Positions 53,025-62,859 are shown, numbered from the stretch's first letter. The stretch: 63,208 nt of DNA from Bacillota bacterium (GCA_030706015.1 JAUZPI010000017.1:1-63208), one strand, 5' to 3'. Numbers and translations are program-made. Notes: generated from the letters alone by a model not told the origin.

Positions 53025-55136
53025 TTACACTACAGTGTCATCTTTCTTATCCTCATTCTGTTCCTTATAAACTTTGTTTTTACATTCAGTATTAGTGCAT
53101 TCATGGTAGACTCCCTTTGCCTTAGAATATTTTTTCACCATATTTCCACCGCATACGCTGCATTTTTCATCAACTGGTTCAAACCAACTAACGAAGTCAC
53201 AGGTTGGATAATTACTACATCCAAAAAACTTTTTGCCTTTTTTACTTCTTCTACCTACTATCTTTCCACCACATTTAGGACAGGCAACCTCTAACTCCTC
53301 AACTATAGGCTTAGTATTTTTACAGTCAGGGTATCCCGGACATGCTAAAAAGTCTCCAAACCTGCCTCTCTTTTTAACCATAAATCTGCCACACTTATCA
53401 CATTTAACATCAGTGACTTCATCTTCAATCGTAATCTTTGCAACTTCTTTTTCAGCGATATCAACAGACTTTTCCAAAGGCTTGAAAAATTCATCCACTA
53501 TAGCCTTCCACTGAGCTTTTCCATCCTCAATACTATCCAATTTATCTTCCATCTCTGCTGTAAATTCCACATCAACTATTTGGTTAAAATAATCACTTAC
53601 AATATTATTCACAATCTTGCCTAATTCAGTAGGTATTAAGGTTTTCTTCTCTCTCTCTACGTATTTTCTTTCTAATAAAGTTGATATTATAGGTGCATAG
53701 GTACTTGGTCTACCTATACCTTTTTCTTCAAGTGTTTTTACTAATGATGCTTCAGAAAATCTTGCTGGCGGTTGAGTAAAATGTTGTTTACCTTGAATAT
53801 CACTTAGAGCTAACTGCTGGTTTTCGGATAATTCAGGAATCTTGGTAGAACTTTCTTCCTCATCTGTAACATATTTGTATACCTTCATAAAACCTTCAAA
53901 CGCAATAGAAGAACCAGTAGCCTTCAAAATATAATCTCCGTTTTCTATTTCAACAGATATTGTGTTCAAAATACAGGATGACATTTGACTTGCAACAAAT
54001 CTGTTCCAAATTAGATTATATAGCTTATACTGCTCATCCTTAATAACTCCTTTTAACTGTTCAGGTGTAATATCTACATAAGATGGACGTATAGCTTCAT
54101 GTGCATCCTGAGTATTTTTTTTACCTTTATAGACTCTTGGAGTTTCTGGAGTATATTCACTGCCAAAGTTTCCAACTATAAAGTCCCTTGCTGATTTTTG
54201 AGCTTCATCTGATATTCTTACTGAATCCGTTCTCATATAAGTAATGAGACCAATAGTTCCATGTCCCTTTACATCAATTCCCTCATATAATTGCTGAGCT
54301 ATTGACATAGTTCTCTTTGTAGAAAAATTAAGCTTCTTATACGCATCCTGTTGCAATGTACTTGTTGTAAAAGGAGGCAGCGGATTTTTATTTTTTGATG
54401 ACTTTTTAATTTGCTTCACAATAAATTTTCCACTTTTTAAGTCATTTATAACCTTTTCACTATCTATACGAGTTAAAACTTCAATCTTTTTACCTTTATA
54501 AGATACTAATTTCACATGAAATTTACTACTATCAGCATCTTCTAATAATTCGCATTCTACTGTCCAGTACTCTTCTTCCTTAAATTCTTCAATTTGTTTT
54601 TCTCTGTCACATATTAATTTTAATGATACAGACTGTACTCTGCCAGCGCTTAGTCCCCATTTTACTTTTCTCCATAAAATCGGGCTTATCTTGTATCCCA
54701 CCAATCTATCTACCACTCTTCTTGCCTGCTGAGCATTAACTAAATTAATATCTACTTTTCTTGGTGATTTAATAGCATTTTTAATAGCGTTCTTTGTAAT
54801 TTCATTAAAAACTATTCTACAAACATCATTTTCATCAATATTAAGTATTTTCTCCAAATGCCAAGAAATTGCTTCTCCTTCTCTATCGGGGTCCGTTGCT
54901 AGATATATTTTTTCACTTTTTTTAGCTTCCTTTTTTAACTTGTTTAGCAATTCACCTTTGCCTCTAATAGTTATATATTTAGGTTCATAGTTATCTTCAA
55001 CATTTACACCTAACTGACTCTTTGGCAAATCCCTTACATGCCCCATGGACGCTTCAACAATAAAATTTTTTCCTAAATATTTTCCTATAGTCTTTGCTTT
55101 AGCCGGTGACTCCACTATTACTAATTTTTGTCCCAT
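53025..55136 (-). CDS. topA: DNA topoisomerase I
   Basis: 703 residues. A Toprim domain with VESPAKAKTIGKYLG and ATDPDREGEAISWH; the nucleophile Tyr in LITYMRTDSVRIS (about residue 300); three C-terminal four-Cys zinc motifs (CDKCGRF ... CPGYPDC; CPKCGG ... CSNYPTC; CSVCGG ... CTNTEC). It relaxes negative supercoils. It lies between dprA and codY, as in other clostridia. Confidence 0.97.
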   Translation of the reverse strand: MGQKLVIVESPAKAKTIGKYLGKNFIVEASMGHVRDLPKSQLGVNVEDNYEPKYITIRGKGELLNKLKKEAKKSEKIYLATDPDREGEAISWHLEKILNIDENDVCRIVFNEITKNAIKNAIKSPRKVDINLVNAQQARRVVDRLVGYKISPILWRKVKWGLSAGRVQSVSLKLICDREKQIEEFKEEEYWTVECELLEDADSSKFHVKLVSYKGKKIEVLTRIDSEKVINDLKSGKFIVKQIKKSSKNKNPLPPFTTSTLQQDAYKKLNFSTKRTMSIAQQLYEGIDVKGHGTIGLITYMRTDSVRISDEAQKSARDFIVGNFGSEYTPETPRVYKGKKNTQDAHEAIRPSYVDITPEQLKGVIKDEQYKLYNLIWNRFVASQMSSCILNTISVEIENGDYILKATGSSIAFEGFMKVYKYVTDEEESSTKIPELSENQQLALSDIQGKQHFTQPPARFSEASLVKTLEEKGIGRPSTYAPIISTLLERKYVEREKKTLIPTELGKIVNNIVSDYFNQIVDVEFTAEMEDKLDSIEDGKAQWKAIVDEFFKPLEKSVDIAEKEVAKITIEDEVTDVKCDKCGRFMVKKRGRFGDFLACPGYPDCKNTKPIVEELEVACPKCGGKIVGRRSKKGKKFFGCSNYPTCDFVSWFEPVDEKCSVCGGNMVKKYSKAKGVYHECTNTECKNKVYKEQNEDKKDDTVV

Positions 55137-55181
55137 CTTAACCCCTCCATTGATACTGAGTCATTCTATAATCTTTTACAT

Positions 55182-56264
55182 TTATATAGCACTATTTGCT
55201 TTAACATAATAATTTCCACTTAAGCATATAACTTCATCTTTAAGTTGCATTTCAAATAATACAGCATAAATTTGCTGAATGTCAATATGTGTGGTGCTTA
55301 TTATATCATCGATATGTATCGGATCATCACTTAACTTATCGTAAATTATCTTATAATTACCTTGCTTTATTTCTGCTTTTTTATAATTTTTCTTTTGTTT
55401 AATTTTTATTCCTAAAATATCATATATATCTGACATTTCGGTAAACACAAAGGCCCCGTCTTTTATCAACTTATTTGTGCCTTTACTTTGCTTTGAGAAC
55501 ACTGAACCCGGAACTGCCATTACATCAAGCCCTTGCTCTAGTGCCGCTGAAGCTGTTATTAGGGAACCGCTTTTAGCGCTTGCCTCTATTACAATAACTA
55601 AATCACTTAATGCACTTATAATCCTGTTTCTAATAGGAAAATTATAAGCTAATGGTTTTGTTTGCGGCAAAAACTGAGAAATTATACAGCCGCTATTATA
55701 TATTTTTTTATATAAACCTTTATTTTCTGGTGGATACGCTATATCTAGTCCACAACCTAGCACTGCACAAGTAAATCCTCCACTTTCAACTGAGTTTACA
55801 TGAGCAATAGTATCTATCCCTCTTGCCAATCCACTTATAATATTAATATTATTTGTGGAAAGATCTTCTGATATAATCTTGGCAATATTTTGGCCATAGC
55901 TTGTGCATACACGTGAACCAACCATTGAAATATTATAAGTTTCATTTAGTCTCTTAATGTTCCCTTTATAAAACAATAAGAAAGGAGCATCATCATAATT
56001 TTTTAACTTCTCTGGATATAAATTATCATTGTAAGTTACAATACTCATTTCTTCATGTTCTATCTTGCCTTTTAGACACTCTATTCTTTCTTTATTCCAT
56101 GACTCAACCAATTTTTTTATAATTTTTTCACTTATTAATGAGTTGTTTCTTTTATTTATACTATAATACCACAGTTTGTCAATATCTTTAAACTCTTTTA
56201 TCAAATGAATTTTAATCTTATTTGATAGTTCAGCCATAGCAAACCACAAATCTAAGTCTTTCAT
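55182..56264 (-). CDS. dprA: DNA processing protein DprA
   Basis: 360 residues from the ATG at 56264. The Rossmann-like core has MVGSRVCTSYGQNIAKI and ISGLARGIDTIAHV; a C-terminal winged helix follows (DDPIHIDDIISTTHI). It loads RecA on incoming single-stranded DNA in transformation. With comM and yraN it forms the competence-related block. Confidence 0.93.
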   Translation of the reverse strand: MKDLDLWFAMAELSNKIKIHLIKEFKDIDKLWYYSINKRNNSLISEKIIKKLVESWNKERIECLKGKIEHEEMSIVTYNDNLYPEKLKNYDDAPFLLFYKGNIKRLNETYNISMVGSRVCTSYGQNIAKIISEDLSTNNINIISGLARGIDTIAHVNSVESGGFTCAVLGCGLDIAYPPENKGLYKKIYNSGCIISQFLPQTKPLAYNFPIRNRIISALSDLVIVIEASAKSGSLITASAALEQGLDVMAVPGSVFSKQSKGTNKLIKDGAFVFTEMSDIYDILGIKIKQKKNYKKAEIKQGNYKIIYDKLSDDPIHIDDIISTTHIDIQQIYAVLFEMQLKDEVICLSGNYYVKANSAI

Positions 56265-56290
56265 CAACTACACCACCTAAATACTAGTAG

Positions 56291-56319
56291 AAATTATTAA
56301 TCAATAAAAGTGTAGTCAA
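56291..56319 (-). promoter_or_regulatory. Possible sigma-A promoter of dprA-topA
   Basis: Minus strand TTGACT (56314-56319), 17 nt, TAATTT (56291-56296). The -10 is weak. Confidence 0.4.
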
Positions 56320-56414
56320 TATAATTATATTTTATTCATTCCACGTTTTATCTATATTTATAACACTATTAAATATTCCTATTGAATTAGGAATCAATAC
56401 ATCCTATTTCAGAT

Positions 56415-56440
56415 AAAATGCATTCAAGTGAATGCATTTT
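56415..56440 (-). terminator. Terminator at the end of yraN
   Basis: AAAATGCATTC-act-TGAATGCATTTT on the minus strand, overlapping the stop codon. Confidence 0.7.
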
Positions 56441-56807
56441 AACTTTGAAATGCATCTTTAATTAAATTCACCTTATATGTATCCTTCACACCGTTAAAAA
56501 AAATTTCTATCACATCAAATCTGCAATTAACATTAAATAATTTATTTTTTGATATATAAAACTGAGCAATCTTATATATTTTCTGTCTTTTACTAAAACT
56601 AACGGCTTCACCAGGAAAACCATAACTATTGCTAAATCTGCTTTTGACTTCAACAAATACAATGAGTCCCCCATCAATTGCAATCAAGTCTATTTCCCCA
56701 ATTTTACACCTAAAATTTTCTTCTATTATTTTATATCCTAATTTCTCCAAATAATCATTAGCAATATCCTCTCCAAGTTTCCCTACACTTCCTGTTAATT
56801 TTCCCAT
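56439..56807 (-). CDS. yraN: YraN/UPF0102-family endonuclease-like protein
   Basis: 122 residues. GEIDLIAIDGGLIVFVEVKSRF is the Holliday-junction-resolvase/restriction-fold motif with conserved Asp, Glu and Lys (D...E-x-K). Its start is oriented away from comM. Function unproven in the family. Confidence 0.88.
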   Translation of the reverse strand: MGKLTGSVGKLGEDIANDYLEKLGYKIIEENFRCKIGEIDLIAIDGGLIVFVEVKSRFSNSYGFPGEAVSFSKRQKIYKIAQFYISKNKLFNVNCRFDVIEIFFNGVKDTYKVNLIKDAFQS

Positions 56808-56924
56808 TATATGTACCTCTCAATAATTTTAAAAACAATTTTATCACACGCTAACACCTTTTACAATATATTTCCATCATTTCAATTAATATTATTAAAT
56901 TTAATATTCATTTTTGAATATAAT

Positions 56925-56953
56925 TTTACTTATTTTGTCAATAATTCTATCAT
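56925..56953 (+). promoter_or_regulatory. Possible sigma-A promoter of comM
   Basis: Plus strand TTTACT (56925-56930), 17 nt, TATCAT (56948-56953); ATG 54 nt downstream. The 199-nt divergent region also has to hold the yraN promoter. Confidence 0.4.
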
Positions 56954-57006
56954 AGGACTTAGCTTTAATAATTTTTTAAAGCAAGCGAAATTAGGAGGTT
57001 TTTTAC

Positions 57007-58524
57007 ATGACGGTTAAGATAAAATCTGCAGGCTTTACAGGCATTAAAGGAACTCTCATTACAGTAGAGTTAGATATCTCAAGAGGGCTTCCCAGCTTTA
57101 ATATTGTTGGACTTGTAGATACATCTGTTAAAGAATCAAAAGAGAGAGTTCGATCAGCTATAATAAATTCCGGTTTTGAATTTCCCATGGGTAGAATTAC
57201 AGTGAACTTAGCTCCTGCAGATTTGCGAAAAGATGGCTCACTTTTTGACCTGCCAATAGCTATTGGAATATTAGCTGCTACTGAACAAATAAACTGTTTA
57301 GATATTGAAAAATTTCTCTTTATGGGTGAACTTTCTCTATCAGGAGAGCTAGTTAAGGTAAATGGTGCTTTGCCAATAGTTATTGAAGGTATTCATAATA
57401 ATATATCTAATTTTATAGTACCTATTGCTAATAGTGAAGAATGCTCCATAATAAAAAATTCAAACGTTTTTCCTTTTGATAACCTAACCCAACTTTCGTA
57501 TTTTCTTAAATATAGAGATATGCTTCCATATAAACCAAAGAACTATAAAAGCATTTCTATAGAGCCTATTGATTTCGATGAAATACTTGGTCAAGATAGC
57601 TGTAAAAGAGCTGTTGAAGTTGCCGCGGCTGGTAGTCATAATATAATTCTTTATGGCTCACCTGGTTCAGGAAAAACCATGATAGCTAAGCGGATTCCTA
57701 GCATATTGCCTGATTTAGATTATGACGAATCCCTTGAAGTAACAAAAATTTATAGTGTGTCTGGCAATCTTGGAAAGGATGGACTAATAACCCAAAGACC
57801 ATTTAGAAATCCTCACCATACCAGTTCTCAAATTTCCTTAGTTGGCGGCGGCAGCAAACTTTTACCTGGAGAAATTTCTTTAGCACATAATGGTGTTCTA
57901 TATCTAGATGAATTGCTAGAATTTAAAAGAAATGTTATAGAAGTGCTGCGACAGCCTCTGGAAGATAGATCAATTAAAATATCTAAATATTGCGGAAATG
58001 TAGTTTATCCTGCTAATTTTATGTTAGTTGCTTCCTTAAACCCCTGCCCCTGCGGTTTTTGGGGTTCTAAAGAAAAAAGTTGTACTTGTACAGAACATGA
58101 AAGAAAAAGATATATGAATAAATTATCAGGACCTTTCATGGACAGGATAGACATATTTACCTCCATTCAAAATATTTCATACGATGAGATAAATATAAGA
58201 AAAACAGCCGAATCATCTAGTACAATAAAAGAGAGAGTAGAAAAAGCCAGAAAAATTCAAAAGCTTAGATTTAAAAATTATAATCTGTCTTGTAATTCAG
58301 AAATGACTCCAGGTTTAGTAAAAAAACATTGTAAACTTACCAGTCAATGCAGTGAAATGATGGAGAAGGTGTATAATAAATTTCATTTTAGTGTTAGAGC
58401 CTATATGAAAATTCTAAAGGTATCCAGGACAATTGCAGATTTAAATGAACATAAAAACATAGAAACTAATGATTTATTAGAAGCTATTCAGTATAGAAAA
58501 TTAATTAATGAAGAAATTTCATAA
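57007..58524 (+). CDS. comM: ComM/YifB-family magnesium chelatase-like AAA+ ATPase
   Basis: 505 residues. An N-terminal Lon-like domain (GLPSFNIVGLVDTSVKESKE), Walker A GSPGSGKTMIAKR at about 220, LYLDELLEF (Walker B) and NPCPCGF with a Cys cluster. ComM is a hexameric branch-migration helicase in natural transformation in Haemophilus and Vibrio. It has TTAGGAGG 9 nt upstream. It is the only plus-strand gene in this stretch. Confidence 0.92.
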   Translation: MTVKIKSAGFTGIKGTLITVELDISRGLPSFNIVGLVDTSVKESKERVRSAIINSGFEFPMGRITVNLAPADLRKDGSLFDLPIAIGILAATEQINCLDIEKFLFMGELSLSGELVKVNGALPIVIEGIHNNISNFIVPIANSEECSIIKNSNVFPFDNLTQLSYFLKYRDMLPYKPKNYKSISIEPIDFDEILGQDSCKRAVEVAAAGSHNIILYGSPGSGKTMIAKRIPSILPDLDYDESLEVTKIYSVSGNLGKDGLITQRPFRNPHHTSSQISLVGGGSKLLPGEISLAHNGVLYLDELLEFKRNVIEVLRQPLEDRSIKISKYCGNVVYPANFMLVASLNPCPCGFWGSKEKSCTCTEHERKRYMNKLSGPFMDRIDIFTSIQNISYDEINIRKTAESSSTIKERVEKARKIQKLRFKNYNLSCNSEMTPGLVKKHCKLTSQCSEMMEKVYNKFHFSVRAYMKILKVSRTIADLNEHKNIETNDLLEAIQYRKLINEEIS

Positions 58525-58528
58525 AAAA

Positions 58529-58565
58529 GGTATATAATCAGATTTTTTTTATCTGACTATATACC
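58529..58565. terminator. Bidirectional terminator between comM and rnhB
   Basis: GGTATATAaTCAGA-ttttttttaTCTGAcTATATACC; flanked by A-run on one side and T-run on the other, and it ends both convergent genes. Confidence 0.8.
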
Positions 58566-59348
58566 TTTATATATATTCTTTAAGAAACTCATTCTATGAA
58601 TTTTACATACTCCATATGTATTTATTGCATCAATATGATCTTTTGTTCCATATCCAACATTCTTATCAAAGCCATAGTTAGGGAATTCATTGTGATAATC
58701 CAACATTAAATTATCTCTGTACACCTTAGCTAAAATAGAAGCACAAGCAATAGAAGCGCTTTTTGAGTCTCCCTTAATAACATATTCATTTTTAATATTT
58801 ATTCCCTTTACAGGATAACCATCTGATAATACTAAATCTGGTATCTTATTCATACCATTCAAAGCCAATTTAAATGATTCATTATTGCAAAACGCTATTC
58901 CCTTATTATCGATATCATTACTATCTATATTACTGATACTATATGATACTGCTTTCTTTTTAATTATTTCAGCCAATTCGTTTCTTTTTTGTGATGCTAA
59001 TTGTTTTGAATCCTTAATTCCTAAGATCAAATCTTCATCAGAGATATAATCTAAATCTAAGATTACTGCAGCTGCTACAATAGGTCCTGCTAATGGGCCT
59101 CTGCCAACTTCATCAACTCCAGCAACAAATCTATAGTTTCCAAAGCTTTTATCAAAATTATATAATCCTTTTACCCTATCAATCTCAGCTAGACTATCCT
59201 GTTTCTTTTTATTCAATCTTTTAACTAATTGTTGAACATTTTTTCTACTATCCTCTTGTAGTATTGATAAAATATTATCTAACAACTCCTCTGGAATTTC
59301 ATTCACATAATTAGCTAACTCTTTATATGACATTTTAGAAAAGTCCAT
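58557..59348 (-). CDS. rnhB: Ribonuclease HII
   Basis: 263 residues. VAGVDEVGRGPLAGPIVAAAV with catalytic Asp and Glu at about residues 78-79, VIKGDSKSASIACASILAKV near 200. It removes ribonucleotides and RNA primers from DNA. An N-terminal helical extension (1-70) is common in Firmicute enzymes. Confidence 0.95.
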   Translation of the reverse strand: MDFSKMSYKELANYVNEIPEELLDNILSILQEDSRKNVQQLVKRLNKKKQDSLAEIDRVKGLYNFDKSFGNYRFVAGVDEVGRGPLAGPIVAAAVILDLDYISDEDLILGIKDSKQLASQKRNELAEIIKKKAVSYSISNIDSNDIDNKGIAFCNNESFKLALNGMNKIPDLVLSDGYPVKGINIKNEYVIKGDSKSASIACASILAKVYRDNLMLDYHNEFPNYGFDKNVGYGTKDHIDAINTYGVCKIHRMSFLKNIYKGI

Positions 59349-59377
59349 AATTTACCACCATATCCATCCCACTAAAA

Positions 59378-60226
59378 TTAGGGTCTCTCAAGAGAAATTG
59401 CACCAAGCTTTCCGCCTCTAAATTCATCTAAAAGCATTACTGCAACTCTATTGTAATCTATATTACCTCTAGAAATAACTGCTCCTCGTTTTCTAGCGAT
59501 TACATCCATATTATCAATAGGTTCCTCCTCTAGAGAATCTAATTTATATCTTTCAATAAGTCTTTGAGGATAAAAAGTCTGCATCCGTTCTACAAGTCTT
59601 AAGCCTAATTCCTCTATATCCATAATCTCATCTTTTATAGCACCAGTAAAAGCAAGATTTAATCCAACTTCCTCATCCTCAAATTTCGGCCATAACACTC
59701 CAGGCGTATCTAGAAGTTCTATTCCTATTTTTGTTTTTATCCACTGTTTACTTTTAGTTACTCCAGGTCTATCTCCTGTTTTGGCAATATTGTTTTTTGC
59801 CATTTTATTGATAAAAGAAGATTTACCAACGTTAGGTATTCCTACTACCATTACCCTAATTGTTATATTTACTAAGCCCTTAGCTTTTAGTCTTGTTATT
59901 TTTTCTTCAAGCAACTCATCTAAAGCAGGTTTTATATTACGTAAACCATTTCCAGTAATGCTGTTCACAGATAGTACCTTGATATCATTACTGCTTAGAT
60001 TTTGTATCCACTGCTTAGTAACACTCTCTTCACTTAAATCACTTTTATTCAAAAGTATTAATCTAGGTTTTCCCTTACATATTTCTTCAACTTCAGGATT
60101 AGCACTTGATTTTACTATCCGAGCATCTCTTATCTCTATAACTGCATCTACAAGTTTCAAATTTTCTTTGATTTCCCTTCTAGTTTTAGCCATATGGCCA
60201 GGAAACCAATTTATTGCATTAGCCAT
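59378..60226 (-). CDS. rbgA: Ribosome biogenesis GTPase RbgA (YlqF)
   Basis: 282 residues of a circularly permuted GTPase: G4 LLNKSDL (about 58) comes before G1 GIPNVGKSSFINKM (about 128) and G3 DTPGV. It starts NWFPGHMAKTRREI, typical. It acts in late 50S assembly. 3 nt from lepB. Confidence 0.95.
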   Translation of the reverse strand: MANAINWFPGHMAKTRREIKENLKLVDAVIEIRDARIVKSSANPEVEEICKGKPRLILLNKSDLSEESVTKQWIQNLSSNDIKVLSVNSITGNGLRNIKPALDELLEEKITRLKAKGLVNITIRVMVVGIPNVGKSSFINKMAKNNIAKTGDRPGVTKSKQWIKTKIGIELLDTPGVLWPKFEDEEVGLNLAFTGAIKDEIMDIEELGLRLVERMQTFYPQRLIERYKLDSLEEEPIDNMDVIARKRGAVISRGNIDYNRVAVMLLDEFRGGKLGAISLERP

Positions 60227-60228
60227 AA

Positions 60229-60768
60229 CTATTCAATCCTTCCTACATCACTAAATGGATATATTCTAAGGGCTGCTCTCCCTATAATCAATTTCTTATC
60301 TACAAAGCCAACTCTATCCATAAATCTGCTGTCGGAGCTGTTATATCTATCATCCCCTAAAACAAATACCGTATTCTTTGGTACAACTACTTCATCCATA
60401 TAATGCACTCTTGGGTCATTATTATCTAGAGAGTTATCAAAATAGGCATATGGCTCAACTAAAAGTTTTCCGTTAACATAAACATGATCTTTTTCAATTC
60501 TTACTTTATCACCAGCTACCCCTATAACTCTTTTTATGTACTTCTCATTTTGATCTTTGGGATATTTAAATACAATTATATCACCTAATTTAGGACTTCT
60601 AAAATAATAACTTACCTTCTCAACGATTAATCTATCTCTATTATGTAATGTGTTTACCATAGATGTTCCATCTACGCTTACAGTTTGAAATATAAAAGTA
60701 ATTATTAAAAAAGTAGCCAAAACTGCAATCACTATAGACTTAAATAATTCTTTTAATTCATTCTTCAT
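60229..60768 (-). CDS. lepB: Signal peptidase I
   Basis: 179 residues from the ATG at 60768 (GGAGTGA upstream). One transmembrane helix (about 12-32); Ser in DGTSMVNTL and Lys in KRVIGVAGDKV form the catalytic dyad, and VLGDDRYNSSDSR is box D. It cleaves secreted preproteins at the membrane surface. Clustered with rplS and rbgA, as in Bacillus. Confidence 0.93.
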   Translation of the reverse strand: MKNELKELFKSIVIAVLATFLIITFIFQTVSVDGTSMVNTLHNRDRLIVEKVSYYFRSPKLGDIIVFKYPKDQNEKYIKRVIGVAGDKVRIEKDHVYVNGKLLVEPYAYFDNSLDNNDPRVHYMDEVVVPKNTVFVLGDDRYNSSDSRFMDRVGFVDKKLIIGRAALRIYPFSDVGRIE

Positions 60769-60794
60769 GATTTTCACTCCGTTCTAATAAAAAA

Positions 60795-60810
60795 GGGACT
60801 TTTCAGCCCC
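60795..60810 (-). terminator. Intrinsic terminator after rplS
   Basis: Minus strand GGGGCT-gaaa-AGTCCC followed by six T, 6 nt past the stop. Confidence 0.75.
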
Positions 60811-60815
60811 GTTTT

Positions 60816-61166
60816 TTATCTTGTTATGAGTTCTTTAACCTTAGCAGCCTTACCTACTCTGTCTCTTAAGTAGTATAATTTAGCTCTTCTTACTTTACCT
60901 CTTCTTACTACTGTAACTTTATCAATAATAGGAGAATTTACTGGAAATGTTCTTTCAACACCTACTCCATAAGCAACTCTTCTTACAGTAAATGTTTCTC
61001 TTAATCCACCATTTTGTCTCTTAATTACTGTTCCTTCGAAGGCTTGGATTCTTTCTTTTTCTCCTTCTTTGATTTTAACATCAATCTTTACAGTGTCTCC
61101 CACGTTGAATTGTGGTAAATCAGCTCTAATTTGTTCTGATTCTATAGCTTTAATTATTTCTAACAT
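60816..61166 (-). CDS. rplS: Ribosomal protein L19
   Basis: 116 residues, standard length: FNVGDTVKIDVKIKEGEKER and the signature RRGKVRRAKLYYLRDR. It sits at the 30S-50S interface. A short leader upstream resembles known L19 leaders. Confidence 0.97.
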   Translation of the reverse strand: MLEIIKAIESEQIRADLPQFNVGDTVKIDVKIKEGEKERIQAFEGTVIKRQNGGLRETFTVRRVAYGVGVERTFPVNSPIIDKVTVVRRGKVRRAKLYYLRDRVGKAAKVKELITR

Positions 61167-61194
61167 TGTGCATTCCCTCCTAAAATTTTATTTG

Positions 61195-61247
61195 ACGTTC
61201 ATGCTTAAATATGTAATAACAGAGGACCGCCCGTACTAGCACAAATT
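61195..61247 (-). promoter_or_regulatory. Putative L19 leader
   Basis: Minus strand TTTGTGCTAGTACGGGCGGT followed by CCTCTGTTATTA, immediately after the promoter. GTGCTA...GCGGTCCTCTG is, from memory, the conserved core of the Firmicute L19 leader (Rfam L19_leader). Not checked by a covariance model. Confidence 0.6.
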
Positions 61248-61249
61248 GT

Positions 61250-61278
61250 ATTATATCATTTTTAATCTATCAATGCAA
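61250..61278 (-). promoter_or_regulatory. Sigma-A promoter of rplS
   Basis: Minus strand TTGCAT (61273-61278), 17 nt, TATAAT (61250-61255). Confidence 0.7.
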
Positions 61279-61289
61279 CGAATTTTTTA

Positions 61290-62000
61290 CTAATCCTCAG
61301 ATAGTAATTTTTTATCCTCTTTGGTTAGATTTATCTTTTCAAATAAATCTGGCCTCTTCTCTTTTGTTATTTTTAAAGATTGCTTTCTACGCCATTTTCT
61401 AACATTTTCATGATGACCTGAAAGTAGTACGTCTGGAACATTTTCTCCCTCAAATTGTATTGGCCTAGTGTATTGAGGATATTCCAAGAGTCCATTGTAA
61501 AAAGATTCATCAATAAAGCTTTCTTCAGATGACAAAACACTTGGTACAAGCCTACATATACTATCTACAATAGGGATACAGGCCATTTCGCCGCCCGTTA
61601 AAACAAAATCTCCTAAGGAAATCTCCATATCTATATACTTATATATTCTTTCATCAATACCTTCATAATGACCGCATAAAAATATAAGTTCTTCACTTTC
61701 AGCAAGTTGTTTTGCTAAATCTTGATTAAAAGTTTTTCCCCTAGGACCTAAAAATATCACCTTACCATTATTGCCTTCTTTTACACTCTTTATACAATCC
61801 ACCACAGGTTGTGCCGTCATAACCATACCAGCACCACCGCCATATGGATAATCATCAGTCTTATTATGTTTATCCAGTGTAAAATTTCTTATGTTATGTG
61901 TAGAAATGCTAAGTATACCCTTATCCCTGGCCCTTCCAATAATGCTGTGGCTAAATATATCAAACATATCTGGAAAAAGTGTCAATATATCAATCTTCAT
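61290..62000 (-). CDS. trmD: tRNA (guanine-37-N1)-methyltransferase
   Basis: 236 residues of the SPOUT trefoil-knot fold: GHYEGIDERIYKYID and LGDFVLTGGEMA in the knot. It methylates G37 next to the anticodon to prevent frameshifts. Its start overlaps the rimM stop by 11 nt. Confidence 0.97.
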   Translation of the reverse strand: MKIDILTLFPDMFDIFSHSIIGRARDKGILSISTHNIRNFTLDKHNKTDDYPYGGGAGMVMTAQPVVDCIKSVKEGNNGKVIFLGPRGKTFNQDLAKQLAESEELIFLCGHYEGIDERIYKYIDMEISLGDFVLTGGEMACIPIVDSICRLVPSVLSSEESFIDESFYNGLLEYPQYTRPIQFEGENVPDVLLSGHHENVRKWRRKQSLKITKEKRPDLFEKINLTKEDKKLLSED

Positions 62001-62499
62001 ACCATACCTCTAGAGGTTTAATTACTATTTCTCTATTATTTATATCTATACTAACCACAACAGATTTTAGTGCTGGAATCATAATATCTTTATTATCATC
62101 ATTTTTAACCCAATATACATCATTACTGCCAGTAAAAATAACCTCTTTTACTTTACCAATATGTATATTATTTTCGTCAATAACCCTACACCCAATTAAA
62201 TCAGTAACAAAATAGCTATCCTTTGGCAGCTTAACTGCATCTTCTCTGGAAACAGCAATATACTTTCCTTTATATTTTTCAGCCTGTTCCATTGAATCTA
62301 TTCCCTCTATTTTCAAAATCACCTTGTCATTTTGAATCTTGCACCAAACTATATTCATTGGTGATCCATCTACCATAACGTTCTTAAGCTTTCTAAATCT
62401 TTTAATATCATCAGTAAGAGGAAATACCTTTAACTCACCTTTAACTCCATGTGTATTAATAATTTGACCTACAGATAAATATTCTTTCATAGCTAACAC
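61990..62499 (-). CDS. rimM: 16S rRNA processing protein RimM
   Basis: 169 residues: VGQIINTHGVKGELKVFPLT at the start, and a PRC-barrel with DSYFVTDLIGCRV. It binds S19 in 30S assembly. The khpA-rimM gap holds a stem-loop, so a separate promoter is likely. Confidence 0.95.
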   Translation of the reverse strand: MLAMKEYLSVGQIINTHGVKGELKVFPLTDDIKRFRKLKNVMVDGSPMNIVWCKIQNDKVILKIEGIDSMEQAEKYKGKYIAVSREDAVKLPKDSYFVTDLIGCRVIDENNIHIGKVKEVIFTGSNDVYWVKNDDNKDIMIPALKSVVVSIDINNREIVIKPLEVWYED

Positions 62500-62588
62500 C
62501 TCATAACTAAAAGTAAATATTACTTTTTATTAAATTGCTATTTAGATTCTTTCACAATAACCATAAACTATACAATTGTATATAAAAT

Positions 62589-62613
62589 AAGAGTTAGGAA
62601 AATCCTAACTCTT
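62589..62613 (-). terminator. Intrinsic terminator after khpA
   Basis: AAGAGTTAGGA-aaa-TCCTAACTCTT; the minus strand ends TTATTTTATATAC. It overlaps the stop of khpA. Confidence 0.75.
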
Positions 62614-62840
62614 TATATTATTTCGACAACAACTCTTTTATTTTCTTTAATAGCTGCTGCCTTTACTACAGTTCTAATAGCCTTAGCTATTCTTCCCTGC
62701 TTTCCTATTACTTTTCCCATATCTTCAGGTGCAACCTTTAATTCTAGTTTAATGGATTCCTCTTCGGCAACCTCATTAACTTGAACCATGCTTGGGTTAT
62801 CAACTAATGACTTTGCAATAGTCGCTAATAATTCCTTCAT
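62613..62840 (-). CDS. khpA: KH-domain RNA-binding protein KhpA
   Basis: 75 residues from the ATG at 62840 (GAGGTG upstream). VAPEDMGKVIGKQGRIAKAI contains the GxxG (GKQG) loop of the type II KH fold. It pairs with KhpB in some Firmicutes. Lies between rpsP and rimM. Confidence 0.93.
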   Translation of the reverse strand: MKELLATIAKSLVDNPSMVQVNEVAEEESIKLELKVAPEDMGKVIGKQGRIAKAIRTVVKAAAIKENKRVVVEII

Positions 62841-62859
62841 GATAATACACCTCAAATTA

